Below are positions 1 to 14,400 of a stretch of DNA of 64,000 bases, one piece after another (within the stretch, counting starts at the first letter, position 1; every line of letters begins with the position of its first letter). The DNA comes from Camillea tinctor (lineage: Eukaryota > Ascomycota > Sordariomycetes > Xylariales > Xylariaceae): assembly GCA_022578605.1 (NCBI GenBank), contig MU394161.1, forward strand, positions 18,833-82,832. The letters run 5' to 3'. The notes under the pieces are model-generated. The model was given only the letters and a program-made list of their open reading frames with translations, made no database searches and was not told where the DNA came from. The translations under genes were made by a program, and so were the position numbers.

Positions 1-97
1 ACGCCTGCATCTCCGTAGCAAAAATGCTTTAAAAAAAAAACCAAATAGATGATTAAAAGAAAACCTCTTATCCCAGTTGCGACCCTTTTTTTTGTTG

Positions 98-1609
98 TCA
101 TGTGCCCGGATATGGGCGATAGGCCATATACTGTTCGGGCGGCGGAGGACTAAATTGGGAATATTGGGGCTGTTGGGGAGGCGGCGGACTGAATTGTGAG
201 TATTGGGGTTGTTGTGGAGGTGGTGGCGTTATGGTAAGTGCAGAAACCATGGTATTGTAGTTTGCATCGCTTCCTTGTTGACTGATTGGACTCACAGGGC
301 TGGGCTCGATCGGTGACACGACATGATCTTCGGGTTTGACCAATCCTGGCGAGAAGAAGGTCGGCTCCCCCGAACTACGGTCCTCCCTAGAAAAGGCAGC
401 AGCCGGCGGTTCATAAACGGACTGAGGATATGCCATAAATACTTGGTCTGTGGTTTGCGCCATTCCCGGAGGTACTTCTCCAAAGAAGGTGGATGGATAC
501 GACCCTGGCGGTTCGTGGCCGTAAGGGCTCGGGAAGTTCCCGAGGCCACCTCGATCGGCTGGGGGGTCTGGGGTTTGCGCCCGCCTCTTCCTGTAGCGTA
601 AACAAAATATAATGGCAGCAATAATCAGTGCTAAGCCGGCAATACCACCTATAACGCCGCCCGCAATGGCCCCCACATTGGTCGATCTTGAAGTGTTGCC
701 TGCCGAAGGGAGAGGATCAGGATCAGCTGGAGATGAGGAAGAACTACCACTAGGAGGTACCGTACCGCTAACCGCTGTTGAGCTGCTCGCACTAGATGTC
801 GATGTTCCAGGCTGTCCAGTTGCCGAGCCTGAAGTGCTGTCAGAAACCGTCGTGTTATCGCCAGGAGAGACCCAACCAGGTAGAGTAGTTGCCGCAATGA
901 CGCCGGTTCCTCCACTTGCGGCACATCCTATAAAGCTAGCTCCATTCAATACCTCGTAGAAATTGGCATCATAAGCATAGGTTACGCAGTGCGGGCGATT
1001 GGGATCAGAGCTGTCTCTCGTTTAGCTAGAACAAAAAAAAAAGAAGAAAAATCAAAAATTCACAGCCTTACCAATACAAAGTTCCGGGATCTCCAGTCCA
1101 TGTCGATGATGATCGGGTTGACTCTAAACATGTTGTCGGGACTACACAGCTTTGAGAGTTGGATAGAGTGCAGCACCCCACGACTAGCTCCCAACGATTA
1201 AAGACACAATATCCCGAATCTGGACAACTAGCAGCGGGTCCTAAAAAAAAAAAAAAAAAGAAAGTGTTAGAGAAAGCAAAAGAGAAGGAAGACCAATGAA
1301 TTAAAACATGCAATTTGACATACTACTAGGGTCATCAACAGCAAAGCCACAAGTCGAATCTCTGGTATCGGAATCGGAATCTGCCTGTCGAGGATCTAAA
1401 TGTAGCAGGCGAAGTTCGGGGGCAGGAGTTGGCTTCGGAGTCCGTGCCAGCGGATTGAATGCCGTGGTGGTATCAACAGCAGTCTGCTTCGGCAGACCCC
1501 AATTCTCCGGCCCCTCGCCCCTCTGGAACCACCTACCATCGACAAATCCGATGGCAAAGCTCAGTAGGGTCAGCCCAAGGAGGGACATCATGTTGGCACA
1601 TTTGAGCAT
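98..1609 (-). CDS. Cysteine-rich single-pass membrane protein, possible cell-surface sensor
   Basis: My model has three exons (1609-1324, 1240-1072, 1010-98) and gives 455 residues. Introns have GTATGT and GTAAGG donors, and all phases close. The N-terminus has a hydrophobic signal-like segment (MMSLLGLTLLSFAIGFVDG). It is followed by a cysteine-rich ectodomain spread over the three exons, then a Ser/Thr-rich stalk, a single transmembrane helix near residues 264-291 (GAIAGGVIGGIAGLALIIAAIIF) with a basic RYRKRR stop-transfer, and a Pro-rich cytoplasmic tail ending in repeated PPPPQQPQYSQFS units. This architecture resembles fungal Mid2/WSC-like plasma-membrane sensors, but I do not recognise a named domain in the ectodomain. 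The role as a surface sensor is inference. The acceptor of exon 3 was chosen (CAG at 1011-1013) because the nearer TAG gives an immediate stop. Confidence 0.75.
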
Positions 1610-3100
1610 CGGGGGCAGAGAAGCAGAACGTGCGACGGGAGCGGCATGGGTAGGGCTACCCTTTTAAAGCAACTGCAACAACGGTGTCTCTGCTGCCGGG
1701 TTCGGCCGTGGGAATTGACCAGTTGAGGCTGTCAGCTGAAATGGAATCCCCACCCGACAGATGTCTGATGAGACGCAGTGTCTGATTTGCGCTACGTCAG
1801 ATTACTGGCTAGCCAACCGGGTAAGCCAGCCCTGGGAGGAGATGTGTGTGGCCATCCGTGCCCAATAGGCGGGGGGTGGGAATTTTCACTCGGCCGTGTC
1901 AGCATCAACCCCTAACAGACTTACAGAGCACACTAGTTTGGGGAGAGATATAGGCAGATCATATTATTCCACGGTACGGTCTGACCGAGTAAGTCTCCGA
2001 AGATTTTTGTTTGTTTGGCCTTCCTAGTTAGCAAAGATGGATCAGGTAGGGGGTAAGGGGGTTTAGGTAGGGGGATATGTTATTGTTGTCGCATCACATA
2101 TAGCATCGCATCAGCACCGACGGTTGTTGTTTTTTTTCTCTTTTCTGCCGACAGCTATCTCCATATTTTTCTTCTAGAGATAAAAAAGATGGGGAGGCAA
2201 TAGATAGCCTACCTATCTGTCTGTCTGCCGATTGGTGAAGGGGAAGAAGTTGAAAAGGGGGGGGTGGTTTGAAGATCAGGGTCTAAGCCTATTGTTCCGT
2301 ACGATGGAACCAGAAAATCACCTCGATCGTTTTTGTTGCCTCAATCAATCTAGACAACCATAAAAAAACAAGACATGGTCAGACAAGAAATAAACAAGGA
2401 GGGAGGTATTGTATCGAGATAGATAGGCAGAAAAGGGAAAAAAGGAAAGACGGAAGAGAGAATGCGTGGCTGACGAGCCTTCTTCTCAGGCAGTTCTGGC
2501 TTGTCTGGGTTCTCTGGGTTCTCTGGGTTCTCTGGGTTCTCTGCAGGCTTTTGCCACTTAAAGCATCGATGGCGAGAGTGGCATACTAGTGGCCTCGGTG
2601 GCTTTTCTGCCACGTCCACCCCGCACGACCAGACGACCGATGGGCAGATCAGCCGAGAATCATTCCTATTGCGGGATGTTGCACTTTTGTGGTGCGCCGC
2701 AAGACTCGAGAGAAGGGATGGCGGGATGGCAAGCTTGTGTAGCTTGTGCAGCCGTGCAGCCGTGCTTATGCTTTTTTGGTAAATGTACGGGTTGTACGGG
2801 TATGTGTGGATATTGTAGCATCAACTCATCGGCTATCGACATGGCTTTTTTTGTTGGACTTTGTTCTGCCCCTGTCTTTGGAGAGAGAGAAAGGAAAAGA
2901 GAGAAAGAGGGAAAAAGAAATGGAAGCTCGGACCTCCAGGTTATTCAATCCGATTCAATCCAATATATTGGACTCACCACGTTACACTACATAGTAAAAC
3001 CAGCCAATGGAAAGCTATTGTAAGCTATACCCTTGAAATTCCATGAGCTAGATAGCGTACCGGCGAACCCTACTCGACCCTCTTCGGTCAGTGGTGCAGT
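1610..3100. other. Intergenic, upstream of the membrane-protein gene
   Basis: No convincing gene is seen. The stretch immediately upstream of the minus-strand gene at 1609 should hold its promoter. Short open frames around 2350-3040 are low-complexity or shadow frames without any recognisable family. The only structured element is the 9-bp tandem repeat listed separately. Confidence 0.6.
2502..2543. repeat. 9-bp minisatellite, unit CTCTGGGTT
   Basis: About four and a half head-to-tail copies of CTCTGGGTT lie here. Read on the minus strand they would encode N-P-E repeats, but that frame has no other protein-like feature, so I treat this as a simple tandem repeat. Confidence 0.8.
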
Positions 3101-6100
3101 GCAGTGCGTGCTATCTACATCTACTGCTATATGCTACTATATTTATCCCTTCTAGCGTGCTTCAAACTTCCACTAGGCTCAAGCAGCAAAGAAAATAATA
3201 AACGATCTAAATCGTACCTGTCAATTGATGTAACATCAACTACAGATATTACTAACCACTTATACTAACTATGCAGCACGTGTAGGTAGATGCATATAGA
3301 TCCAGGTAGGTACATATCTGACTTCCAATGAGATTAGACCATATCTCACCCGTTGAAAGCCGATAATACGACTGAACCACCTTTAAACCTTGTCTCTTGC
3401 TTGACAAAAACCACGCCTTGGCAAAACCTAGGCACATAACCCCCTAACCTAAACTGTTCCCATACCACACGACACTGCAGCTTACTTACATCTTACATGT
3501 AAATACCCATTCATAAGTACGTACGTACCACCCTAATCGAGTGCTCAACCCCGACAGCCTTGTCCCCCTCAACCTATAGACTCTATTGACATCAAACCAC
3601 CACAATGTCAGCCACAAAAAAGAAATTGGAATCCAGGAAGATTGACGTCAGAAAATACCGAAAGCTTTCATTCTTTCCCGATAGCCTGCTCGTTCTGCAT
3701 GTTACCGCGATGATGAAAAAAAAAAAGTCGAAAGCTATAATAGGTTAAACATGGGGGGTTTGTGGTGAGTAAACATAATACCTAATACCATGACAACTTC
3801 CTGACTCTCTCTGAGTCACATTCAACTTACAAGGTGCTTACGACTAACGACAAGGCTCTGTACCCAGCTAACCGTGTAAGAGCGTACCGAATTAGGAGAT
3901 TTTCACAATTTGCTATTTTCTAATAAGCTGAAAGCTCCCCCAGTTTCATGACCAGCATTCAACATGTTTCACACTATGCAGCAGGGGAACAAGAGAGTAT
4001 AGCTCAAGAAAAAAAAGAGTCCCTGAACACCTAATTGAGATAGGTTCGTTCAAGCTCCTGCATACATCGTCTATTTTACCCACCTAAGCAAACATACCTG
4101 TATAACTCAGGTTAGCTCATTCGTACCGTATTCCGTTCGCGGTCCGAAGGTAGGTTACCAGCACGTGGCGGCAGTGATTGTCGTTGTTGATGAAGACATA
4201 TTCATTAGATATCCATCCAAGGCGAGTACGTATGTAATAGTGTGACCCTGCAGAGAGTATATTTAGAAACGATTCGTGGCAATGAAGCGTCGTGTACCTA
4301 CATTGGTCTCACTTTTCTAGATCGGTCAGAGATAATGCAATGTGCTCAGAGCTACTCCTGAAAAAAAAACAGCTTGTGATCATCAATTAAACCACCAGAA
4401 AGAGCTATATGCCGGAACCTGCATATACAATGGACATCCAGGGGAAGAGGGGAGGTTGTTGAGTGACGGCATGTGAAAATTATTTATTGCACTTTGATTG
4501 TCTTTTCTATATCTAAGATGATGTAATGGTAACCATCTCTGACTTGCTGTTACGAATTGCTTTGGACAACCAGCTAAGCCAAGTGGGCAAATGCTTCACA
4601 CAATGGCCGACTGGTCATTGTTCCCCAATTCTGTATTATATTGTTACCCTTGGCTGGGACGTAACACTTGTCCACATACTGACATATGGCGACATCTGAA
4701 ACCTATACCATTTTGAAATACTAGGTAGAGGACCAAGTTGACTATAGTGTGATGAGCAGTAACAATAGGTAGTAGAGAATCACCAACTATGCCGTGCAAG
4801 TACAACTGTGACTATAGGTCCCTCATTGAACTACACAACATCAAACAATTCCCTTTCTAGTGAATTACAAGAATTCTACCTCATGAATGCTAGAAGACGA
4901 TTTTAGTATGATATATCATAACAAACCTAGAAACTGCCACCATCATTACATGTTGTTCCATTCGAGACAGGAATTACAACTATCTGCAATACCCCTCTCT
5001 ACCTGGGGATAACATCTTTGATTCCCGAAGGTGCCATATGCTACCTTGTACTTTTGAGCCTTGTGTGCCATAACTTCTGATATGAACCCAATACTTATGT
5101 AACGTTACTATTTTCCTTACTTAGGACACTTGAGTTAGGGAAAACAAGGAAATTTCGAGTCTACTATTCTTTGGAAAGTAGAATCCGTGGTCTCAACCCA
5201 TTGTGGGTGCTCCGATCTCCCTGGGTGTTGAAAGCAGCTAGTAGTATTCGCTAGTTCTCTATCAATATTTCAAGAAGGGCACCAGGAGCGTATTCTATGA
5301 ATTGCAAATTCATTTTGACGCCTAATATCTAGCTTTATTCCACGCTGACATCCTTCTAGCAATGGCAAGATCACCTTCATTCCTTCTTTTGAATCTAGGT
5401 TCTATCGTTTACCATACAGTTTATAACTATCGGAGACTAGTTATCAATATCTGTTATGCTCCCCCCTGAGGCGAATAAGGGGTAAGCCTCTCCTACAAAA
5501 CACTTCACTGACGATGTTAAACAGTTACTGAATTTTGAACGCGATGATCCTCAAATGTAGTTTCTATTTCCCGCTTCGAGGAAACTATGTGGCCTCACAA
5601 TGCCGGGAGAATTGATTCATCTTCTGGCTACCTGTAATGTGCTAACTAATAGATGAATCGCCTGTTCAAGGCCTAGTCAATTCTTGTCATGCATATATCT
5701 TATATTCAGACAAGAATGCCCAGTATCATCTAAGACTCACAAAACGAGCCATTTGCTGGACTAAGTGGTTCAATGACCGGTGTTGCTAGCTTCACATGTA
5801 GGCAGGTATGTTATCTACTATTCTTATGGTTTCTCTATACGAACTTAACGTTGCCGGGGTCATTTTGAGGACTATGTGCTGACTCGAGGACATGTGAAGT
5901 GAAAAGGGGAGTGTATGAAGGAACATGAAAGATGGAAGACAATAAGCGATCATTATTGGAACGAGACTGATAGCCACGGAGCTCTCCTTGAAGTCTTCTA
6001 TCACCAACGGCCCCTTTATACCCGGTTTTCATTTGAAATTAGGTCTCCATTCCGGAGTGACATCAAAATATGGTTCATCTACAGCTCATTATATATTGAC

Positions 6101-8178
6101 ACATGGAGCTCACATAGGCTTACGTAGTGTCTCGTTTCTTCACTTGGGTTGTGATATGCGGATGGCTTGTTGAGTATCGGTTCGGACTGCTTACCATCAA
6201 CACCATAATTTGCCTTCATTTATAACTATACTACCACGGAAGTGGGAATTTGTCAAGGCTGAAGCATCAATTCCAAGTGAGGGGGTCGTTGCATATTGGA
6301 CTGAGCATGATCTCAAGAAATCTTCCCTTTGGGATACTCAAAATTTCCCTATGCATATTTCATGAGGGACATTCATCTTTTAGTAATCGAATCCCTTGAT
6401 CTAGTCCCTCCTAGGTCTGTAGCTATCTGAATATTTGGAGTATATACCGTAAATATGACCTTTGGTGGTATTATTGTGGAATACCTGGCTAAGTTCAGAC
6501 TTTATCGTGAAGGGCGTGATCGGTAAGCTAATAGGACCAGTGACCCCGGCATGTAGGCATATGGAATCTAACTCTCTAGAAGACCATTATACAAAATATC
6601 GCCTCCGTTACTATCTCATACATCATGTTCATAAAATGGGCTTCTTGAAATGGGAAATATAAGGTCATATAATGGATCGGCGGGGTACTGTGAAATGCAT
6701 GTAGATCGAGGTTGAAAGTAACACTTACGTTGCCTCGAATAACTGATGTATATTAATATTATTGAGAATCTAATAGCCCTTGAAGTCTATAAGTATAAAT
6801 GCCATAAAGGTGAAACTGATTAGAGAGATATATAAGTAGTTGAAAATATATTGTGCTGTAACCACTCCTCACTCTTTGAAGCTGAGGTCACCCCTTAAAA
6901 TTCACTACCTAATGTTATAGCCTATGAGCTGGAGATATGGGCATTATGGCACTATGGGACGGAGACACACTGTGAAATAGGTATAAAAAGGCCGCAGACG
7001 CCCCGAACTTCCCAGGAAAGAGTTCCCTAACCAACGTTAGTCTTGGTCCGAGGGTAACCGTTTGCTTCCCATCTTCCTAATTTCATTGTGCACCCTTCAC
7101 TCAGTATGTAACACCTCGGCTCTATATCACATTAAGAACCACTCTCGGCATAATTAGTGCCTTTGCCAAAGCCATTTACGCCTCTAGAATGACGAATTCC
7201 CAGGTAAGGGCGATTCTGCCTTTAGCCATCATGCTGTTATATCTGTGGATTGCATTGTGAAGCACTTAAAATAACTACAAGATAGCTTACGCAACTTGTT
7301 TCTAACTTAGAGGCAATATTTGCGTCCCCCTATAAGTTATTAGACAGCTTTTATCTCTAGAATAATAAAATCGAGAATTCTAAAATGCTATCCCACATGT
7401 AGAACCCCTATATCTAGATCCCACCTAGGTTATGTATTTAGCATGTCATTGTTACTGTATTTGCTACAGAAACATCTATACAGTGTAATACTTGGGTATT
7501 TATCAGTGCGATGTTGCCTGTGAACCTTCTTCTCACTGGGAAAAAGTCTTCACTGATCTTTATTCTATTCCTTGTTAACTTAGTCGATGGCAGTTGTACA
7601 TACTGTGAATGCGGGATTCTCGTTAATCTGGGAAAGATTTCTTCTACCTTGATCCTTTCTATTATTTTCTAAATCCTGAAAGATAGTATGCTACAGGCAT
7701 ACCAATGACCCATTCGTAGAGATCATCCAACTTGCCACTTTAATATTCTCGCAATCTTTCTCTTTCTCTTCGCTTAATCCCACCCGTCAACTTGGGAGGT
7801 AATTGTCGATAATTTTGCTGCCACAGATGCCACCATGTAGATTGCATAGAAGGGGGTTCTGTTGCGTTTCTTGAATCTTTTCGATAGGACAATATCGCGA
7901 TTGAGTGAAGTCAAATGTTACCGGTTCTAAATAGGCACTATCCTCTCATGCGAGAACCACCCAAACATGCAGGCCTGCCCAAATCACATCTTTTTGAAAG
8001 TTTTCCGATTACGGCCCATATCTACCTGCTCAATCCAGTTAACCTAAAGAGCTATCGTGCATAGCGAAACAGTTTCCCTATCTGGCCCCAATAGTTATAT
8101 CGAAATGTGGAAACGTATTGGACTAATATTCATTATATTCCCCTCTCATCTCCAGTCTTGGGCTAGGATCGTATTCTG

Positions 8179-8197
8179 CCCCCCCCCCCCCCCCCCC
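8179..8197. repeat. Poly-C homopolymer run (19 C)
   Basis: An uninterrupted run of 19 cytosines in the gene-poor region. It may be a real mononucleotide tract or have an assembly-uncertain length. Confidence 0.9.
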
Positions 8198-9728
8198 GGA
8201 AAGTTGCTCTGACAAATACCAATCATATACCTACGTATAGACCAGCTACAGTTAATCTAACTATAACCCACCATTGCCTCTATGTTGCTTCCCGCCGAGT
8301 GAGTTCGTGTGTATAAGGTCAATTATAAGCTGACTAGACCTGTGAACCAAGCACTTGCACAGTAGCTATAGGATAATGGCATACATAAAGAAACGACGAT
8401 TTTCCACAATCCAGCGTACTTGATGTTGATATTTTCTTGTATCCCCGTACCTCTTCTTATATTCCCATATTCTATAACAAGTTCCCCCTCTAGTTTGCTT
8501 AAGCGTGGAAGAGACATGTACCCCAATCCAACCCTAAACCATAACGAGTATAGATAGATAGGTAAGTAGGTAGGTAGGTCTCAACTCCATTTCGCACGCG
8601 CATGCATATTATCTCAACTGACGACTCGGCATCCCCGCGCTTTCTTCCCCGGAGCCTGTCCAGGCCAGCCCATACCCCCATTGAAGAGGCTAGTGCCAGG
8701 AGCCGTTGATCACACCATCAGGGCGGGTCAACCCTGAATCCAGGAGCCCGGTAACTGGCCTTTCTCAAGCAGGGGGAAGGTGGGAGCTATGTATGTGAGG
8801 AAGAGGAGTTTTGGTGTGGGTAGTAGTGGAAACGTGCAGATCATAAGACGGGAAAGCGTTTGTCGTGTCTACAGGCTCTATTACATACAATCCTACGTAA
8901 ATCATTGCTTTCCTATATGTATTCTGCACGGAAGACGATCCCGTCCTCTCAACCTACCTGGTTTTGCTGCGTCTACCTGGTGCCTAGTATATGTAGGTAA
9001 TAACCTAAAAGAAACCTACCTCACACGGCAAAAGGGCTTGATAGACAGATAGACATGCCGCACGCGTGTAAATGAAAAGAAGGAAAGAGAGGCGGGACGA
9101 TCATACGTACATATATATGTATGTACAATAACGTGCGTTACAGGCACTACCACCTACCAGGTGAAGTTCACATACAACAAGAAGAGCCTAAACTAACTAT
9201 GTTTAAGAAAGAAAGATATCCTCCCCTTTTTTATGCAGTAATCCCGCTACCGCGTGAGCCGCTGCAGACAAGAAGAGCCCGTGCAGGAGTGAGGGGCTCC
9301 GCGCGCATGGCATACATACATATATACATATATATATATTCCCCCCTTAAGGGAGAAGGACGGCGATAGCCGTGTTGAAGGGCACAGAAGGAGGAGGGTG
9401 CAAGGCGGGGGGAGTACGGGGGTTCCCTAACGTATACCGAGCGGGATGTGCTTCCTGCATATCTGTCCCGGGACTTGACCTAAGGGTTCGGGATGGGGTT
9501 GCCGATGAGAGAGGGGGGAGACGGAGAGAAAGGGAGGAATGGCGAGAAGACAAGTCAAAAACAGGGTCGCAGGAAGATGAATACTGATGGAAGGTAAAAA
9601 AAGTATGATAACGTCAGGTAAGATGAAACATATATTATCCAGGGCTGCTACATACACAAGTCCGCGTATGTGGGCACCGCATGTGCATCCCGTCGGACTT
9701 ATCTTCACCTTGACTGCTGCCGCCGCCT

Positions 9729-9761
9729 CGTCGTCGCTGTCGCCGTCGCCGTCGCCGTCGG
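9729..9761. repeat. Trinucleotide repeat of GTC/GCC type
   Basis: A run of TCG, then GTCGCC units. It sits in overlapping open frames on both strands (9427-9864 minus, 9587-9889 plus). Neither shows a recognisable domain, so I do not call either as a gene. Confidence 0.7.
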
Positions 9762-12700
9762 TGGATTTCACCCCTTTTCCCCCACTGCCCCCGGTGGGCC
9801 ACCCAGCAAAGAGCAGGTTACTATTGCCCGCGGAGAATAATTTTAGTAGATACGTTAGGTACACTACAAGTGCTATACATAGAAAGTGAGGCGGCAGAAA
9901 TTGATGATGATATTCCTTTCCTCCCCCCCCTGCACGGTGGGTTCCGTGCGACTACGGTATGTATCGCCATTTTATCGAACTAGTGGCCAATGTGGCCCAT
10001 GACATACGCATCATCATCATTATCATGCGCGGAGATACTGGTTGTGGTATGTCCGCTACGTGTGAATGTAGGTTATGTACGTATGTATGTACGTATGTAA
10101 GCTGAGCCAATGTTTTTCAAGTGCAGGTACATATATCCCGGTCATGTATATGTACGTATGTATGTGGGCGATGTGAGATGTCAAAGGGGAGGGAGAGAGA
10201 CAGAAGAAAAAAAAGCGTACATAAATTGTCAATACCTAAAGCACCGTACATAATAGATCTGCAAAAGTTGCTTTTTAGCTGGATAACCTGGCTAGCTGGA
10301 TAAAGTCAGCAGGGTCTCTAGGTATGTGGGTATTTTGCCCACCAAGACCCTGTTTCGTGTAATTATTCCCCTACATAGCCGCATACATGCGTCTTGGGAA
10401 GACAAGTCCGGGGGGTGGATGGTTGACTAATTGTTTTGGTTGTGATGAAACAAGATTGTGGAATAGCACTGAGATTGGGAGATGGGATAGGGCGAAATAC
10501 ACCAACACCGCGGAACAACGCTCGCGGGCGTACAACGGAGGGGCGACGGCTGACTGCATTGGCGTCACGGGCGTGGCATGACAGGGCTGTGAGATGGGTT
10601 TGGGGAGGGCAATGAATTCTGACAAGGGGTCACAGACTCTTGTTATATCCCCCATCGTCTCCTTTACTTTGGCTGTCCTTTTTAGATGTAATGTAGCTAT
10701 GTAGGACTTCACTCCCTCTTTGTGGTGAGATCGGATCCTTGGTCCCGGCTTGCCAGTAGCGTCTGCACGATCATCGGGGATTACACGCTCGACCCAGATC
10801 GCGGGGACTCTAGGCTGGGGGGTTGACAGGGACCCTGGACGCTGGGAATATTATCAGCCCCTCCAGTCTGTGGGTTCTTTTGCCTTGCAACAAAATCACA
10901 GGGTCTGAGGGAGGGATTATACGTACATAGTGTAGTAGTGTACACATCTATGGTAGCTCCGTACTGTTACATAGACAGATAGGCCAACGCGCTACGCTGA
11001 TCGTCTCACGCGTCGTCTTCCTACCTAGGTACTTACACGATGAGAAAGGCGATATCGCATTGACCCTGTGGCGAGTGGATTCCCATCCACCTGTAAGTAA
11101 ATTATGGCTCGTGCATGAATAATCTTCCACTTCATCTTGGTACCTGCTGGTCCGGAATTCTACCCTCCCTGCTTGCTGGTAACAATTCTCATCTACGTTA
11201 CCTATATGCCAACACAGACTCAGTAGGGGGTATCGGTGGGGGGTGGCAAAAAGGGCCTAGAGACGGTTAGAAGGGGTCGAATCCACCCCCTCTGAAAGTC
11301 ATCGCTTCTTACTATTCCAGCTCACTCATAGCACGGATGTAAGAAGGAACGAGTTAACGAGTACGAGTGGAATGAGTATACTTAATAGATACGATCAGGT
11401 GATATTAGAAAAAGGTATACTCACATATGCATAGGTATATAACTACCTACCTGGCATATAAATTATATCGTTCAAGCTTAATTCCATTTTACCTAGTACT
11501 TGTTATTAGATAGACGCTTGTCGTGAGACTCTACTTGTCCCATGCGAATCTGGATTTGAGATGGGGAGAACTACCTAATAGCGATACCTATGCTGTCCAT
11601 GGTTAGATTCGGATATAGAACGGTGCGCCGGAAGATCGTTAAACAACGCGCCGATCCTGTAAGCCAAGCACTTGCATTGGGGCTTGCAGTCTCGGATTGA
11701 TGAGGCAAGGCAATTCAGCAAGGCCATTCCATAAATCTCCTAGGTACCATGACGATATTGGATAACTTGTGAACCCTACCAAAGATTAGTGACGTAGAAA
11801 AACTTCATAACCTATATACTTGAATATTTGTCTGACAAGAGCAGACAAGTTCTTCTAGACCTAGTCCGCCCTCGGCGTCGTGATGAACCTTTCCTAGGAG
11901 GTAGGTAGGTTACTGGGTAATACAGTCTTCAGGAACTACATCCCGTGGCTAGTTGGATGTTGAGAGCACCAGGGTTAAAAACATGGAATATAGAGTGATT
12001 TGACTAGTTTCCCTGTTGTCTGATGCATCAGGTATTTTTTTGCAATTCACATTATTTTCATATTCTACCATACCCAGATATTCGCGAGGGTATTTCAAAA
12101 ATCAGCTTTCAAGTTCACTTAGAGGGCTGGCATGTTCGCAATGGTTAACTTCTAGTTACACTGACTCTCGGACCGGTGAGCGGTCTCAAATGTTCGGTAT
12201 GGCGCATGTCTTTATGCCATGCTAGACCGAGTCATGCTTGTTACCCGATACCTCATCACCCTAGTGGTGTAAGATGGTTGAACAGGGCAGGACATCAGTA
12301 AGATCTGTTTGCCAGTCGGGTAGTTGCTCTTTATTTCGGATAGGACGCCGGTTTCAGGTGATGGGGGGCGGAAGATGAGAGTAGTGAAGACATTCTACTT
12401 GCCTCACATATCAGATGCTTCTTCACCGATATGTAAAGTAACCAATAGGTGTGGCGTTGTGTTTTTCGTCGGGTGGAGGATCAATAAACCGGCTTAGGAT
12501 ATCGTCGGAAAGCGGATGCATACCATCAAGGAATTGAAGGCAGATACAGGAATGAGCTAGGTTAGTCGATGTGATGACCATCTTGAATTCATCTCATAGG
12601 TAACGAATGGACCGACTAGGTGGCAATAAGCATCACTAGAAAAATTGAGGATATCATCGCACGGGACAGGCTCGGGATGGCTGATTAGTGAATTAACCAG

Positions 12701-14400
12701 GCTGTCGTTCGTCGCTGGGTATTTTACTTGTTTTAGAGCGAGATGCGAGAGTTCTACAGAATATTCCACCAGTACCACATACCTAACCTAACCTTCTCCC
12801 TGAGGGGATTCCACGTTGCCAGTAGCCGTATATATCGTCCCAGGAATTTGGTTGATGATAGGACTGTAGTCGGGAGTGTGCATTGTATTCCTTCAAAACC
12901 GACATACTGGGTCTTGGGTCCAGGTTATGCGCTCCCACAGGCTCCCGGACCCAAATGCGTCAATCTCGATGATGCGTCAACCCGAAATACACCATACATC
13001 ACCTTTACCAAGCTAACTGGGCCCAGTGGTTTAGGGAGATAGAGGAACACAAACATGGTGATAGTTATATACCACCAATACGAGACAGTGAAGCGGCATC
13101 GTGTTGACGTTTTGCAGTAGGATGACAATAGCGTCTGCTAGGAGGTTGTCCTCTCTGCTCACGTTCGCTCTCGTTCATGCGGAATGCCGTAAAATGCGCT
13201 TGCAGGCAGGAAGTCTCAGAACCATTGGCTTCGTGCATAGTAATATGACGTTTATTGCTCAAGGCCTTCGGGTTGCGGTGCGGTGTACCTGGGTGCGTGA
13301 ACGGTTTTTGTCACTGTCGACCTGCGGTGTAACTTGGTTGAGGAGAGAGACAATGTTATTAGTTAGGCACGGCTGGCTTTCACCTGACAACATGTGCTGC
13401 ACCATATTTAACGATCTGTCTAGTGATAGGAGGTGCTGTTGATCGAGCACAATAACGTATAACCGTGACCTGAGCACCCAAGTATCGATATTGGTCTATT
13501 GGAGTCCCAGTACCGAGCTACTCGTTTAGAAAAGGAAAAACCGGATAAAAGCGTCGATATTGTCACTCGCCGCCCGAATGTTGGCGGTATATGAAAGTTG
13601 ACATCAATCCTTTTGAGCAACATGGCTGAATTGAATAAACCGAATATCCAATACCTCCATGTATAGCCTCATTGTCCCACTTATTTGCGGGCGTCACGTC
13701 CGCATATTAAGATTTATCTCGGCCTTTTAGACTTATTGTGAAAATATACAATAACAAGATTGTGCTGGACTAACTTCAGAAAAACGACGATATATCTGCC
13801 TGCCATGAGAAAGCCATCGACCGTTACCGAATGGATCATTGATTGGTTAGAATATCCAATTCTTGGTAACCCAGAATCGTCATCGTAATTATTATTGAGA
13901 CAACAGAAGAGACTGTCCTATTGGAGGAATGAGGTTAGTGAGGGGTGGGGGGGGACTATGAACGACGAAAAACGACTGGTTTAATGCATCGTGCTGCGGT
14001 ATGGGCTTTTCTTTTTAGTCGATGAAAGCTTGCGTTTTACGCCCCTCTCGAAAGCCATGCGCAATCAAGCCGAGCTGAGGGGGAAAAAATATGTAGCAAA
14101 AGAAAAAAAAACAAAAGAACGACAGGCTCAATGGTGTGAACTAGTGGCAAGTAGAAAGAAAAACTTGTTTACTGCCAATGGGAGGTTTCTACATCATTAG
14201 TTGGCCTCGCCATTTTCAGCTGATGCTAAAACAGAGCCTCAAAGCTTCTGACGCCGTCGATAGATTCCAAGCACGGTGCTACTAGTAGGCGCCTTAGTTT
14301 CATGCATGTCACGCATGTGACGAACGAACTGCCGCCCGTACATGCTGCAACCTTAAGTCGGAGGATAGCATCGGGAGGTAACCCTCATAACGCTAGACTG

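Larger units (their letters stand above)
3101..14400. other. Gene-poor region, no gene recognised
   Basis: About 11 kb with no open frame above 150 codons and none that resembles a known family. Frames are frequently closed on both strands. The composition looks moderately AT-rich by eye. A poly-C run lies at 8179-8197, and GTAC/TATG/ATAC-type short repeats occur around 9100-9130 and 10080-10165. It may be a decayed transposon-rich spacer or hold noncoding transcripts; neither can be shown from sequence alone. Confidence 0.6.

Noticed and set aside
2350..3046. Overlapping open frames on both strands around a 9-bp repeat
   Set aside because: Low-complexity (NPE repeats) or shadow frames, no family resemblance and no splice-supported extension.
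6970..7000. TATAAAAAGG sequence resembling a core promoter
   Set aside because: No open frame or RNA gene follows within reach.
9427..9889. Open frames of 145 and 100 codons over the GTC/GCC repeat
   Set aside because: Both are driven by the trinucleotide repeat and run opposite one another; no domain is visible.
11260..11300. A tRNA T-arm-like sequence GGGGTCGAATCCACCCC
   Set aside because: It lacks the GTTCGA loop start, and no acceptor, D or anticodon arms could be folded around it.
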